Notes under the pieces: model-generated
What the model saw: only the letters and a program-made list of their open reading frames with translations
Told to the model about the DNA's origin: nothing
Database searches by the model: none
Made by a program: the position numbers and the translations under genes
Origin: Rhodospirillales bacterium
Lineage (GTDB): Bacteria > Pseudomonadota > Alphaproteobacteria > Rhodospirillales > JAOUPW01
Assembly (NCBI GenBank): GCA_029879665.1
Contig: JAOUPW010000192.1
Coordinates: 1 to 5,043, forward strand
Direction: 5' to 3'
DNA: 5,043 bases
In this document: in pieces, positions 1 through 5,043 of the stretch
Layout: each line of letters starts with the position of its first letter
Numbering within the stretch: position 1 is the stretch's first letter

Positions 1-510
1 GCGTTCGGCGGCCTGGATATCCTGATCAACAACGCCGGCATTAACAATCCGACGGATTTCGACCGGATTACCGATGCCGAATGGGATGAAATATTGGACG
101 TCAACCTCAAGGGGCCCTTTGTCTGCGCCCAGGAAGCCCTTCCCTATCTGCGCAAAAGCGATCATGGCAGCATCGTCAATATCGGATCCGTCAGCGGCCA
201 ATACGGCGGCCCCCGTACCGCGCACTATGCCGCGTCCAAGGCGGGCCTGATTTCGCTGGGTCAGGTCATCGCCCGCTTCGCCGCCAGGGACAACATCCGC
301 TGCAACACCATCGCCGCCGGCCTGATTGAATCGGAAATGGCGGCGGCAAGCCTGCAATCGTCGGCAGTCAACGACGCAGCAAAAGGCATTCTTCTTGGAC
401 GGATGGGAACGCCGGAAGAAGTCGCCGGCGCCGTCGTCTTTCTCGCTTCCGATGCCGCTGGCTACATCACCGGCCAAACGCTCAACGTCAACGGCGGACT
501 CTATTTCTAA
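1..510 (+). CDS. Short-chain dehydrogenase/reductase (SDR), 5'-truncated by the window edge
   Basis: NAD(P)-dependent oxidoreductase of the classical SDR family, probably cytoplasmic. The frame is open from base 1, giving 169 residues. Classical SDRs have about 245-255, so roughly 80 N-terminal residues, including the TGxxxGIG cofactor loop, lie outside the window. Visible motifs in window numbering: NNAG at residues 10-13, the structural Asn in DVNLKGPF (N35), the catalytic Ser in IGSVSG (S63), YAASK with Tyr 76 and Lys 80 (the usual 13-residue Ser-Tyr gap), and the C-terminal block GRMGTPEEVAGAV...FLASD...YITGQTLNVNGG. The full Asn-Ser-Tyr-Lys tetrad suggests an active enzyme. One small oddity is NTIAAGLIESEM, where most relatives have Pro-Gly instead of Ala-Gly. 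The stop (TAA, 508-510) overlaps the next ATG, so the two genes are probably co-translated. FabG-like sequence alone does not fix the substrate; a polysaccharide-cluster setting favours a sugar or sugar-acid precursor over fatty-acid synthesis. Confidence 0.93.
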   Translation, partial: AFGGLDILINNAGINNPTDFDRITDAEWDEILDVNLKGPFVCAQEALPYLRKSDHGSIVNIGSVSGQYGGPRTAHYAASKAGLISLGQVIARFAARDNIRCNTIAAGLIESEMAAASLQSSAVNDAAKGILLGRMGTPEEVAGAVVFLASDAAGYITGQTLNVNGGLYF

Positions 511-1013
511 TGAGCAAGTGCCTGTGGGTCGTCAGCGGCGGCATCGAGGCTCTGCCCGGCATCAAACGCGCCCGGGAAAGGGGCCTACATGTGGTGGTCA
601 GCGATGGCGACCTGGACGCCCCGGCCTTCAAGCTTGCCGATGACCGAATTATCGCCAGCACTTATGACGTGAAAGACAGCGTCGCCAAGGCCGTCGCCTA
701 CCACAACGACGTTCGGCCCATTGACGGCGTAATCTCCATTGCCGCCGATGTTCCGCTGACCGTCGCCTCGATTGCCGACGCCCTGGACCTGCCCGGAATA
801 CCGCTGGACGCGGCAAACCTGGCCATGAACAAGCTGGCCATGAAACAAAAATTTCTTGCCGACGGCGTTCCGGTTCCCTGGTTCGCGCCCATCGGTAGCG
901 CCATGGAACTGGTACGTATTGCAGCGGAAGAAGGGTATCCTCTGATCCTGAAGCCGGGGGGCGCGGGGCGTTCTGCACCTGACGCCGGAAGTGGAATTGC
1001 AATGGGCCTATGA
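510..1013 (+). CDS. ATP-grasp ligase, N-terminal fragment (gene split by frameshift)
   Basis: First 167 residues of an ATP-grasp carboxylate-amine/thiol ligase-type protein. Residues 1 to about 100 form the Rossmann-like pre-ATP-grasp domain (strand SKCLWVVSGG, then RARERGLHVVVSD with an acidic strand end, then DGVISIAADVPL). The ATP-grasp part follows: NLAMNKLAMKQKFLADGVPVP (about 103-123) and GYPLILKP (142-149), whose Lys 148 is the expected nucleotide-binding lysine. After KP the frame leaves the family pattern: the last 18 or so residues are Gly/Ala/Ser-rich and end at a TGA (1011-1013), while the expected continuation is read in the +1 frame. The ATG at 510 overlaps the SDR stop as TAATG; a weak GGCGGA at 493-498 is the only Shine-Dalgarno-like stretch, so coupling to SDR translation is likely. 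As it stands this piece lacks the metal- and substrate-binding half and should be inactive on its own. A sequencing or assembly error is an equally good explanation of the break. Confidence 0.82.
   Translation: MSKCLWVVSGGIEALPGIKRARERGLHVVVSDGDLDAPAFKLADDRIIASTYDVKDSVAKAVAYHNDVRPIDGVISIAADVPLTVASIADALDLPGIPLDAANLAMNKLAMKQKFLADGVPVPWFAPIGSAMELVRIAAEEGYPLILKPGGAGRSAPDAGSGIAMGL
956..970 (+). other. Frame-disrupting lesion inside the ATP-grasp gene
   Basis: Six G residues (956-961) followed by CGCGGGGCG; GGGGCG occurs twice, at 958-963 and 965-970, one base apart. The upstream frame codes LILKP up to 956. The downstream frame codes GARGVLHLTPEVEL from 958. The downstream frame has a TGA at 949-951 and the upstream frame a TGA at 1011-1013, so the change must lie between about 952 and 1010, and the protein pattern places it at 957-961. 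ATP-grasp relatives usually have about four residues (of the type VDGR or VDSM) between KP and G(A/S)RGV. Only one base stands there now, which fits an 11-bp deletion better than a simple one-base insertion. The size estimate is inferred from family memory. Confidence 0.75.
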
Positions 1014-1722
1014 GCTTTCACTTGAACACAGCCCTTCCGGACAACTGATCGTTGAGCGTTACCTGGAAGGGCCGCAATTGAGCACGGAATCCCTCATCAT
1101 TGACGGCACCGCACACACTATTGGGCTTTCGGACCGGAATTATGACCGCATGGCGCAGTTCGCGCCCTTTGTCGTCGAGGACGGCGGCGATCTTCCCAGC
1201 CGCCTGCCCGATCATATTCTTGCCGAGGCCCATGGGGTGGTTGAAGACGCTGCCCGCAGCCTGGGCGTGACCGACGGCGTGGTCAAAGGCGATATCGTCA
1301 TCCACCGGGAAAAGGCGTCCGTTATCGAAATCGCACCCCGCCTGAGCGGTGGCCATTTCTGCACTGTGGAAATTCCCTTCAGCACCGGCGTTGATTTTGT
1401 CGGCAACGCCATCCGGATTGCGCTGGGTGAAACCGTTGCACCGGAGGATATTGTTCCCCGCCACCAAAAGCACTTGTGCCAAAGATACCTATTTCCCAAG
1501 CCCGGCCTCGTGACTCGAATTTCCGGCGCTGATAAAGTTGCCTCCCGACCCGAGATGGTATTTTGTGAAATCAGGGTTGTTCCCGGCGATACCATCGGTC
1601 CCATCGAAAATCACCCCGGGCGCGCCGGAGTGGTGATGACCACGGGCAATAGCCGTGACGAGGCCATTTTCAATGCCGAGGCCGCCGTAAGGGACATTCT
1701 TATATATACGGAAAATAATTAG
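991..1722 (+). CDS. ATP-grasp ligase, C-terminal fragment with L-amino-acid-ligase-like C-terminal domain
   Basis: Remainder of the ligase begun at 510. The nominal start is GTG at 991, but the homologous frame is open from 952 and family-like sequence (GARGVLHLTPEVEL) begins at 958, so the GTG is probably an internal Val codon and not a true start. Recognisable blocks in fragment numbering: LIVERYLEGPQLSTESLI (about 19-36), the conserved acidic segment of the fold; GVVKGDIVIHREKASVIEIAPRLSGGHF (about 96-123), carrying the Glu and Arg that normally bind metal and phosphate; and from about residue 160 a C-terminal domain, RYLFPKPGLVTRI ... VVPGDTIGPIENHPGRAGVVMTTG ... EAIFNAEAAVRDILIYT, which resembles the C-terminal domain of L-amino-acid (dipeptide-forming) ligases. 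This domain favours a ligase joining an amine to an acyl-phosphate over a carboxylase subunit; the partners are unknown. With the first fragment the protein would be about 403 residues plus the lost loop. Ends at TAG 1720-1722, 44 bp before manC. Confidence 0.82.
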   Translation: MELQWAYELSLEHSPSGQLIVERYLEGPQLSTESLIIDGTAHTIGLSDRNYDRMAQFAPFVVEDGGDLPSRLPDHILAEAHGVVEDAARSLGVTDGVVKGDIVIHREKASVIEIAPRLSGGHFCTVEIPFSTGVDFVGNAIRIALGETVAPEDIVPRHQKHLCQRYLFPKPGLVTRISGADKVASRPEMVFCEIRVVPGDTIGPIENHPGRAGVVMTTGNSRDEAIFNAEAAVRDILIYTENN

Positions 1723-1730
1723 TGATTTTT

Positions 1731-1766
1731 TTCTCAAAACATTTTTGATTCTGGCATAATCCCAGC
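1731..1766 (+). promoter_or_regulatory. Candidate sigma-70-type promoter for manC, implying a leaderless transcript
   Basis: The gap before manC is markedly AT-rich compared with the surrounding genes. CATAAT at 1755-1760 matches the TATAAT -10 consensus at five of six bases. TTCTCA at 1731-1736 matches TTGACA at four of six, with an 18-base spacer. Transcription would start near 1766-1767, on or beside the manC ATG, and no Shine-Dalgarno sequence precedes that ATG. The -35 match is weak and AT-rich DNA readily gives chance -10 boxes. ManC could also be read from the upstream operon. Confidence 0.35.
1734..1748. repeat. Perfect 6-bp inverted repeat upstream of manC (TCAAAA-CAT-TTTTGA)
   Basis: The arms TCAAAA (1734-1739) and TTTTGA (1743-1748) are perfectly complementary with a 3-base centre. 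The element lies between the ATP-grasp stop and manC, overlapping the candidate -35/spacer region, where a repressor operator would commonly lie. It has no GC pairs beyond one per arm and is not followed by a T tract, so it is a poor terminator. Short AT palindromes arise by chance in such DNA, and I do not recognise the half-site. Confidence 0.4.
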
Positions 1767-3218
1767 ATGAATGACAAAATTCATCCCGTGATCCTTTCCG
1801 GCGGCGCCGGCTCCCGGCTTTGGCCGGTATCCAGGATGCTGTTTCCGAAACAGCTTCTGCCCCTGGCTTCCGATCGATCCATGATCCAGGAAACCGCATC
1901 GCGCGTTTCGGGACCGGGGTTCGAAGCCCCCCTGGTGATCTGCAACGAAGAACACCGTTTCGCCATCGCCGAGCAGCTACGCCAAATATCCATCACGCCC
2001 AGCCATATGGTGCTTGAACCGGCAGGCCGCAACACGGCTCCGGCGGCAACGATAGCCGCATTGATGCTGCATCGGCTGGCGCCGGACGCGCTAGTCCTGC
2101 TTCTGCCTTCCGACCATGTCATCGCTGATTCTGAGAATTTTCTCGATGCAATCTTTCCCGGCCTTGCACCCGCCCGCGCCGGCGCCCTGGTCACTTTCGG
2201 CATCAAGCCGGCAACCCCTGAAACCGGATACGGCTACATCCGCACGGGGGAACCCTTTCCCCACGGCGATGACTGCTACCATGTTGAAAAGTTTGTTGAA
2301 AAACCGGACCTGAAAACCGCGCAAGGGTATATTGAAAACGGCGGATATTTATGGAACAGCGGCATGTTCCTGTTTCGGGCGGATTCTTTCCTTGAAGACC
2401 TTGGCGCTTTCAAGCCCGAAATCCTCGAATCCTGCCATGCTGCCATCACGGCCATGAGGGAAGATCTGGATTTCCTTCGTCTCGACCGTGCCGCATTTGA
2501 AAAAGTCGAGTCCATTTCCATTGATCATGCGGTAATGGAAAAAACATCGAAAGCCGCTTGTGTACCCCTCGATGTGGGTTGGAACGACGTCGGCTCCTGG
2601 TCCGCTCTTTGGGATCTTGGCAATAGGGATGAAGACGGTAACGTCATCAAGGGAGAAGCCGTACTCTGGGACACCCGCAATTCCTATATCCGTAGCGAAG
2701 GCCCCTTGGTCGCCACGGTCGGCGTTGAAAACATGGTCGTGGTCGCCACCGATGACGCCGTCCTGGTCGTGCCCAAGGATAAATCCCAGGACACCCGGGC
2801 CATTGTCGATGAACTGAAAGCGCGCGGGCGCACCGAACACGCCTACCACACCCGGGTCTATCGCCCCTGGGGATATTATCAGAACATCGACGTCGGCCCC
2901 GGTTATCAGGTCAAACATATTCTCGTTTCGCCGGGCGCCAAACTTAGCCTTCAGCTTCACCACAAACGGGCCGAACACTGGGTTGTCCTCAGCGGTACCG
3001 CTCGGGTGATCCGGGACGAGGAAATCCTCACCCTCGGGGAAAACGATTCCATTGATATTCCCCTGGGGGCCAAACACTCGCTGGAAAATCCGGCCGATAC
3101 TCCTCTCAGGATTATCGAAGTCCAGTCGGGAAGTTATCTCGGCGAAGATGATATCGTGCGGTTCGAGGATATATATGGCCGCGCGGGACATGATGACGGC
3201 AACGGCGGCGGTTCGTAA
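1767..3218 (+). CDS. manC: Bifunctional mannose-1-phosphate guanylyltransferase / mannose-6-phosphate isomerase
   Basis: Cytoplasmic enzyme that makes GDP-mannose: the N-terminal domain transfers GMP from GTP to mannose-1-phosphate, and the C-terminal type II phosphomannose isomerase cupin interconverts fructose-6-phosphate and mannose-6-phosphate. All 483 residues are present, the usual length for AlgA/XanB/ManC proteins. Nucleotidyltransferase motifs: SGGAGSRLWPVSR (11-23) followed by FPKQ (26-29), LLPSDHVI (112-119), ETGYGYIR (152-159), FVEKP (176-180), NSGMF (197-201), SIDHAVMEK (251-259) and GWNDVGSW (271-278). Cupin motifs: YRPWG (365-369), LQLHHKRAEHW (395-405) with likely metal ligands Gln 396, His 398, Glu 403 and by family pattern His 437, and EDDIVRFEDIYGR (460-472). 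Every key residue I can check is present, so both activities are expected. The tail HDDGNGGGS is a low-complexity extension. The ATG at 1767 fits the family N-terminus; it has no evident Shine-Dalgarno sequence. GDP-mannose feeds LPS O-antigen, capsule or exopolysaccharide synthesis. Paralogues called algA, xanB, cpsB or rfbM are the same family. Confidence 0.97.
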   Translation: MNDKIHPVILSGGAGSRLWPVSRMLFPKQLLPLASDRSMIQETASRVSGPGFEAPLVICNEEHRFAIAEQLRQISITPSHMVLEPAGRNTAPAATIAALMLHRLAPDALVLLLPSDHVIADSENFLDAIFPGLAPARAGALVTFGIKPATPETGYGYIRTGEPFPHGDDCYHVEKFVEKPDLKTAQGYIENGGYLWNSGMFLFRADSFLEDLGAFKPEILESCHAAITAMREDLDFLRLDRAAFEKVESISIDHAVMEKTSKAACVPLDVGWNDVGSWSALWDLGNRDEDGNVIKGEAVLWDTRNSYIRSEGPLVATVGVENMVVVATDDAVLVVPKDKSQDTRAIVDELKARGRTEHAYHTRVYRPWGYYQNIDVGPGYQVKHILVSPGAKLSLQLHHKRAEHWVVLSGTARVIRDEEILTLGENDSIDIPLGAKHSLENPADTPLRIIEVQSGSYLGEDDIVRFEDIYGRAGHDDGNGGGS

Positions 3219-3240
3219 CGACCGTTTCCATTCTTCCCGA

Positions 3241-5043
3241 TCAAACTTCCAATACCCGCACCGATAACGTTAATTCCAGAGGCATGTTTTCATCGGCGGG
3301 CTGGTATCGGTTGCCGGCGGCGCAGGTATCATCCATCTCGCGGAGGGACAAACCGGCGCGACAGAAATAGGTATCGTCCACGGTCTTGCAGGCAATCAGG
3401 GCCAGGGGGGAAGCCTGGCCCCGGACGCACTGCAGGCGCAGGACCGTCCGCGCATCGCCCATTTCGAGAATTCCCTCGGTCATGCCGAGGCCGCTTTTGA
3501 CCGAATTCAGAAACGACAGCGAACCGCCATGGTCAATGTCATCCTCGCCCAAGGAACAGGCCTCCAGGTCAAGCCCGCCATTGTGGCTGCGGAAAAATAG
3601 AGTATTACGATCAAAAGCCCCGGGGTTGAGGGTTATAAACCCAAGCCTCAGGGTTCCGTTGACGAGTTCGCTCCAATCCAGCCGGTACATCAAATTGAAG
3701 CCGGCGCCATCATCATGGAATGTGTAGCATTTGAGTACCGGCCCCAGGGACGTTTCAATGGTGGCGCTTATTTTCTGAATTTCTTCGTTAGCGGTTGAAC
3801 AAACTTCGGGCACAACCTTTTCAAGATCGGTGACCTTGGGACGGCCCGCCAATTCGGCCACCAGATGTCCGGAATAAAAATCCGCCGCCCAGGCGATATC
3901 GTGAAAATAGCCGTGCGGCAGGGTCCCGATCAGGTTTTCACCGCCCTGCTTCCCGAATCCGTCAATGGCCAGGCCCCGCCGGGAGTTCAGCCGTAAGAAC
4001 ATGGAAGAAGTGTCAACCGTCAGCAACGGTCCGTCTTCCGTAATTCGCACCTTCACGGGATGGGCATTTTTATTGATTTCGGGTTTTGCCGCTCCCGTTA
4101 TTTTTTGTTCCATAGCTTTGAGCCGGCCGCAATAGTCGCGCCATCGGCGATCTGTGATATGGGTGCGGAAATCGCTGCTCCACAGATAACAAAGTTCCCG
4201 CCAATCTTCCTCCGGAGCATGGGGAAGGGCCGCGAGAACGTCGTGTATGCGCCAGCACGCGGTATTGATAGCCAGATCGTCCCGGCCCGTTACCGCCCAG
4301 CGGGAAATGTTGTATTTTGGCTGCTTCTTAACCGGGATGGGATCCTGGGCGCTTTGCAGGCGCAGCAGATTGCCGGCGCCGCTTGTATCCATCAGAGTCA
4401 GCACGGCGGAGGGCGGAACGATCCTGAATCGATGATCCTTGCCCAAGGCATCAAAGAGCGCCCTGATGCGGTTCCATTCATGCGCTGATTCCAGCTTGCT
4501 TTCGGTTTTGAACCGGCCGGGCCGGAAATCAAAGATTTCCACATCGTTGGCATACAACGGAAAGGCGCGGCGCTCTTCCGACGCAAAGCCCGCCAGATAG
4601 GCAATGTGATCTTCCAGTTCCGATTCGCCGTGGGCATAGCGTTGAAATTTTTGAAAAGGAACGGAATCGCTCCAAATCAAGCCGATCGAGGAGCCGCCCG
4701 TACCTTCGGCCCGTTGCGGCAGATAAAGCCATTCCCCCGGCCATTCCGGATGGCGGCTGGACGGGTTGGCCCAGTCCATGAGGACGGCTTTATAGTCCGC
4801 ATCCCGGTAATGAGGCACGAGTCCGGGGGAATAGGCCTGTTCGTTAACCAACGCGATCCGGGGCCGTATTCCCAATAACCGTTCATAGACTTCATGGCCG
4901 AGGCGGAGATTAGCGGCATTGACCGCTGGCGGAACCAGGGGACCGATCAATTGAGCGTATCCGCTGCCGATGAATTCGCACAAGCCTTCGCCCACGAGCC
5001 GCCGCAACTGTTCGATCCAGCCCGGATCAATGCCGGCGATGGC
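3241..5043 (-). CDS. Glycoside hydrolase family 57-like protein, 5'-truncated by the window edge
   Basis: Minus-strand gene ending at TGA (3243-3241). The frame stays open to base 5043, giving 600 visible residues; a TTG at 5007-5005 is not a credible start because family-like sequence (AGIDPGWIEQ) continues upstream of it. Numbering from the window edge, the first 300 or so residues resemble the GH57 (beta/alpha)7 catalytic barrel: CEFIGSGYAQLIGPLVP (22-38), PRIALVNEQAYSPGLVP (61-77) whose Glu 68 fits the GH57 nucleophile, YKAVLMDW (84-91), and LYANDVEIFDFRPGRF (163-178) whose Asp 167 is a plausible acid/base. A further conserved-looking segment is LWSSDFRTHITDRRW (287-301). Residues from about 325 on are beta-rich, as in C-terminal beta-sandwich domains of this superfamily. 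The first GH57 block (HQPxH) would be upstream and is not visible, nor is any signal peptide. Convergent to manC with 22 bp between stops. GH57 members are hydrolases or glucanotransferases on alpha-glycans; the real substrate is unknown, and a related GH38/polysaccharide-deacetylase-like barrel is the alternative. Confidence 0.75.
   Translation of the reverse strand, partial: AIAGIDPGWIEQLRRLVGEGLCEFIGSGYAQLIGPLVPPAVNAANLRLGHEVYERLLGIRPRIALVNEQAYSPGLVPHYRDADYKAVLMDWANPSSRHPEWPGEWLYLPQRAEGTGGSSIGLIWSDSVPFQKFQRYAHGESELEDHIAYLAGFASEERRAFPLYANDVEIFDFRPGRFKTESKLESAHEWNRIRALFDALGKDHRFRIVPPSAVLTLMDTSGAGNLLRLQSAQDPIPVKKQPKYNISRWAVTGRDDLAINTACWRIHDVLAALPHAPEEDWRELCYLWSSDFRTHITDRRWRDYCGRLKAMEQKITGAAKPEINKNAHPVKVRITEDGPLLTVDTSSMFLRLNSRRGLAIDGFGKQGGENLIGTLPHGYFHDIAWAADFYSGHLVAELAGRPKVTDLEKVVPEVCSTANEEIQKISATIETSLGPVLKCYTFHDDGAGFNLMYRLDWSELVNGTLRLGFITLNPGAFDRNTLFFRSHNGGLDLEACSLGEDDIDHGGSLSFLNSVKSGLGMTEGILEMGDARTVLRLQCVRGQASPLALIACKTVDDTYFCRAGLSLREMDDTCAAGNRYQPADENMPLELTLSVRVLEV

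Noticed and set aside
991..1013. GTG at 991 as a genuine start of a separate second gene
   Set aside because: Family-like residues (GARGVLHLTPE) continue upstream of it in the same frame, so the overlap with the first fragment is a by-product of the frame change.
945..1013. Programmed ribosomal frameshift in the ATP-grasp gene
   Set aside because: No classical slippery heptamer with a convincing downstream structure, and restoring the frame would still leave the loop about four residues short.
1018..1482. 154-residue minus-strand open frame under the second ATP-grasp fragment
   Set aside because: Antisense to a frame with clear ATP-grasp motifs; no family-like pattern of its own.
1723..1735. 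Run of seven T (1726-1732) after the ATP-grasp stop as an intrinsic terminator
   Set aside because: No GC-rich hairpin precedes the T run.
1751..1765. CTGG...CCAG inverted repeat around the candidate -10 box
   Set aside because: Arms are only 4 bp, expected often by chance.
2349..3191. 280-residue open frame on the minus strand inside manC
   Set aside because: It lies wholly antisense to a fully conserved gene, has no recognisable domain, and long antisense frames are common in GC-rich coding DNA.
3201..3226. AACGG...CCGTT and GGTTCGT/ACGACC repeats at the end of manC as a terminator
   Set aside because: Short or bulged arms with no T tract on either strand; not a stable terminator.
4060..4488. 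142-residue plus-strand open frame inside the GH57-like gene
   Set aside because: Cys-rich, patternless composition typical of a shadow frame; the minus-strand gene is continuous across it.

Overview
This 5 kb window looks like part of a bacterial surface-polysaccharide biosynthesis region. The DNA is moderately GC-rich, with dense, closely packed genes. Protein sequence style suggests a Gram-negative bacterium, perhaps a Rhodospirillales-like alphaproteobacterium. That placement is an impression from the proteins, not a computed assignment.

Layout. Bases 1-510 (+) hold the C-terminal two thirds of a short-chain dehydrogenase/reductase (SDR) whose start lies before the window. Its stop codon overlaps the start of an ATP-grasp ligase gene (TAATG). 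The ligase gene is broken into two reading frames, 510-1013 and 991-1722 (+), by a frame change in a G-rich tract at about 956-970. Together the pieces make a recognisable ligase of about 400 residues with a pre-ATP-grasp domain, the ATP-grasp fold and a C-terminal domain like that of L-amino-acid ligases. After a short AT-rich gap (1723-1766), containing a candidate promoter and a perfect 6+6 bp palindrome, comes an intact bifunctional mannose-1-phosphate guanylyltransferase / mannose-6-phosphate isomerase (manC, 1767-3218, +). Convergent to it, 22 bp away, is a large gene on the minus strand (3241 to the window edge) for a GH57-like glycoside hydrolase whose N-terminus is cut off.

How the genes may work together. 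ManC supplies GDP-mannose, the donor for mannose, rhamnose, fucose and related residues of LPS or capsule. The SDR and ATP-grasp pair look like a translationally coupled pair that makes or modifies an unusual building block, for example by reducing or oxidising a sugar and joining an amine to a carboxylate. Their substrates cannot be read from the sequence. The GH57-like protein would act on an alpha-glycan or on the polymer or its precursor. The most notable points are the split ATP-grasp gene, with a break that removes part of its ATP-binding glycine-rich loop, and the promoter/operator-like architecture before manC, which implies a leaderless or nearly leaderless transcript. I see no RNA gene, insertion sequence, CRISPR array or convincing intrinsic terminator.
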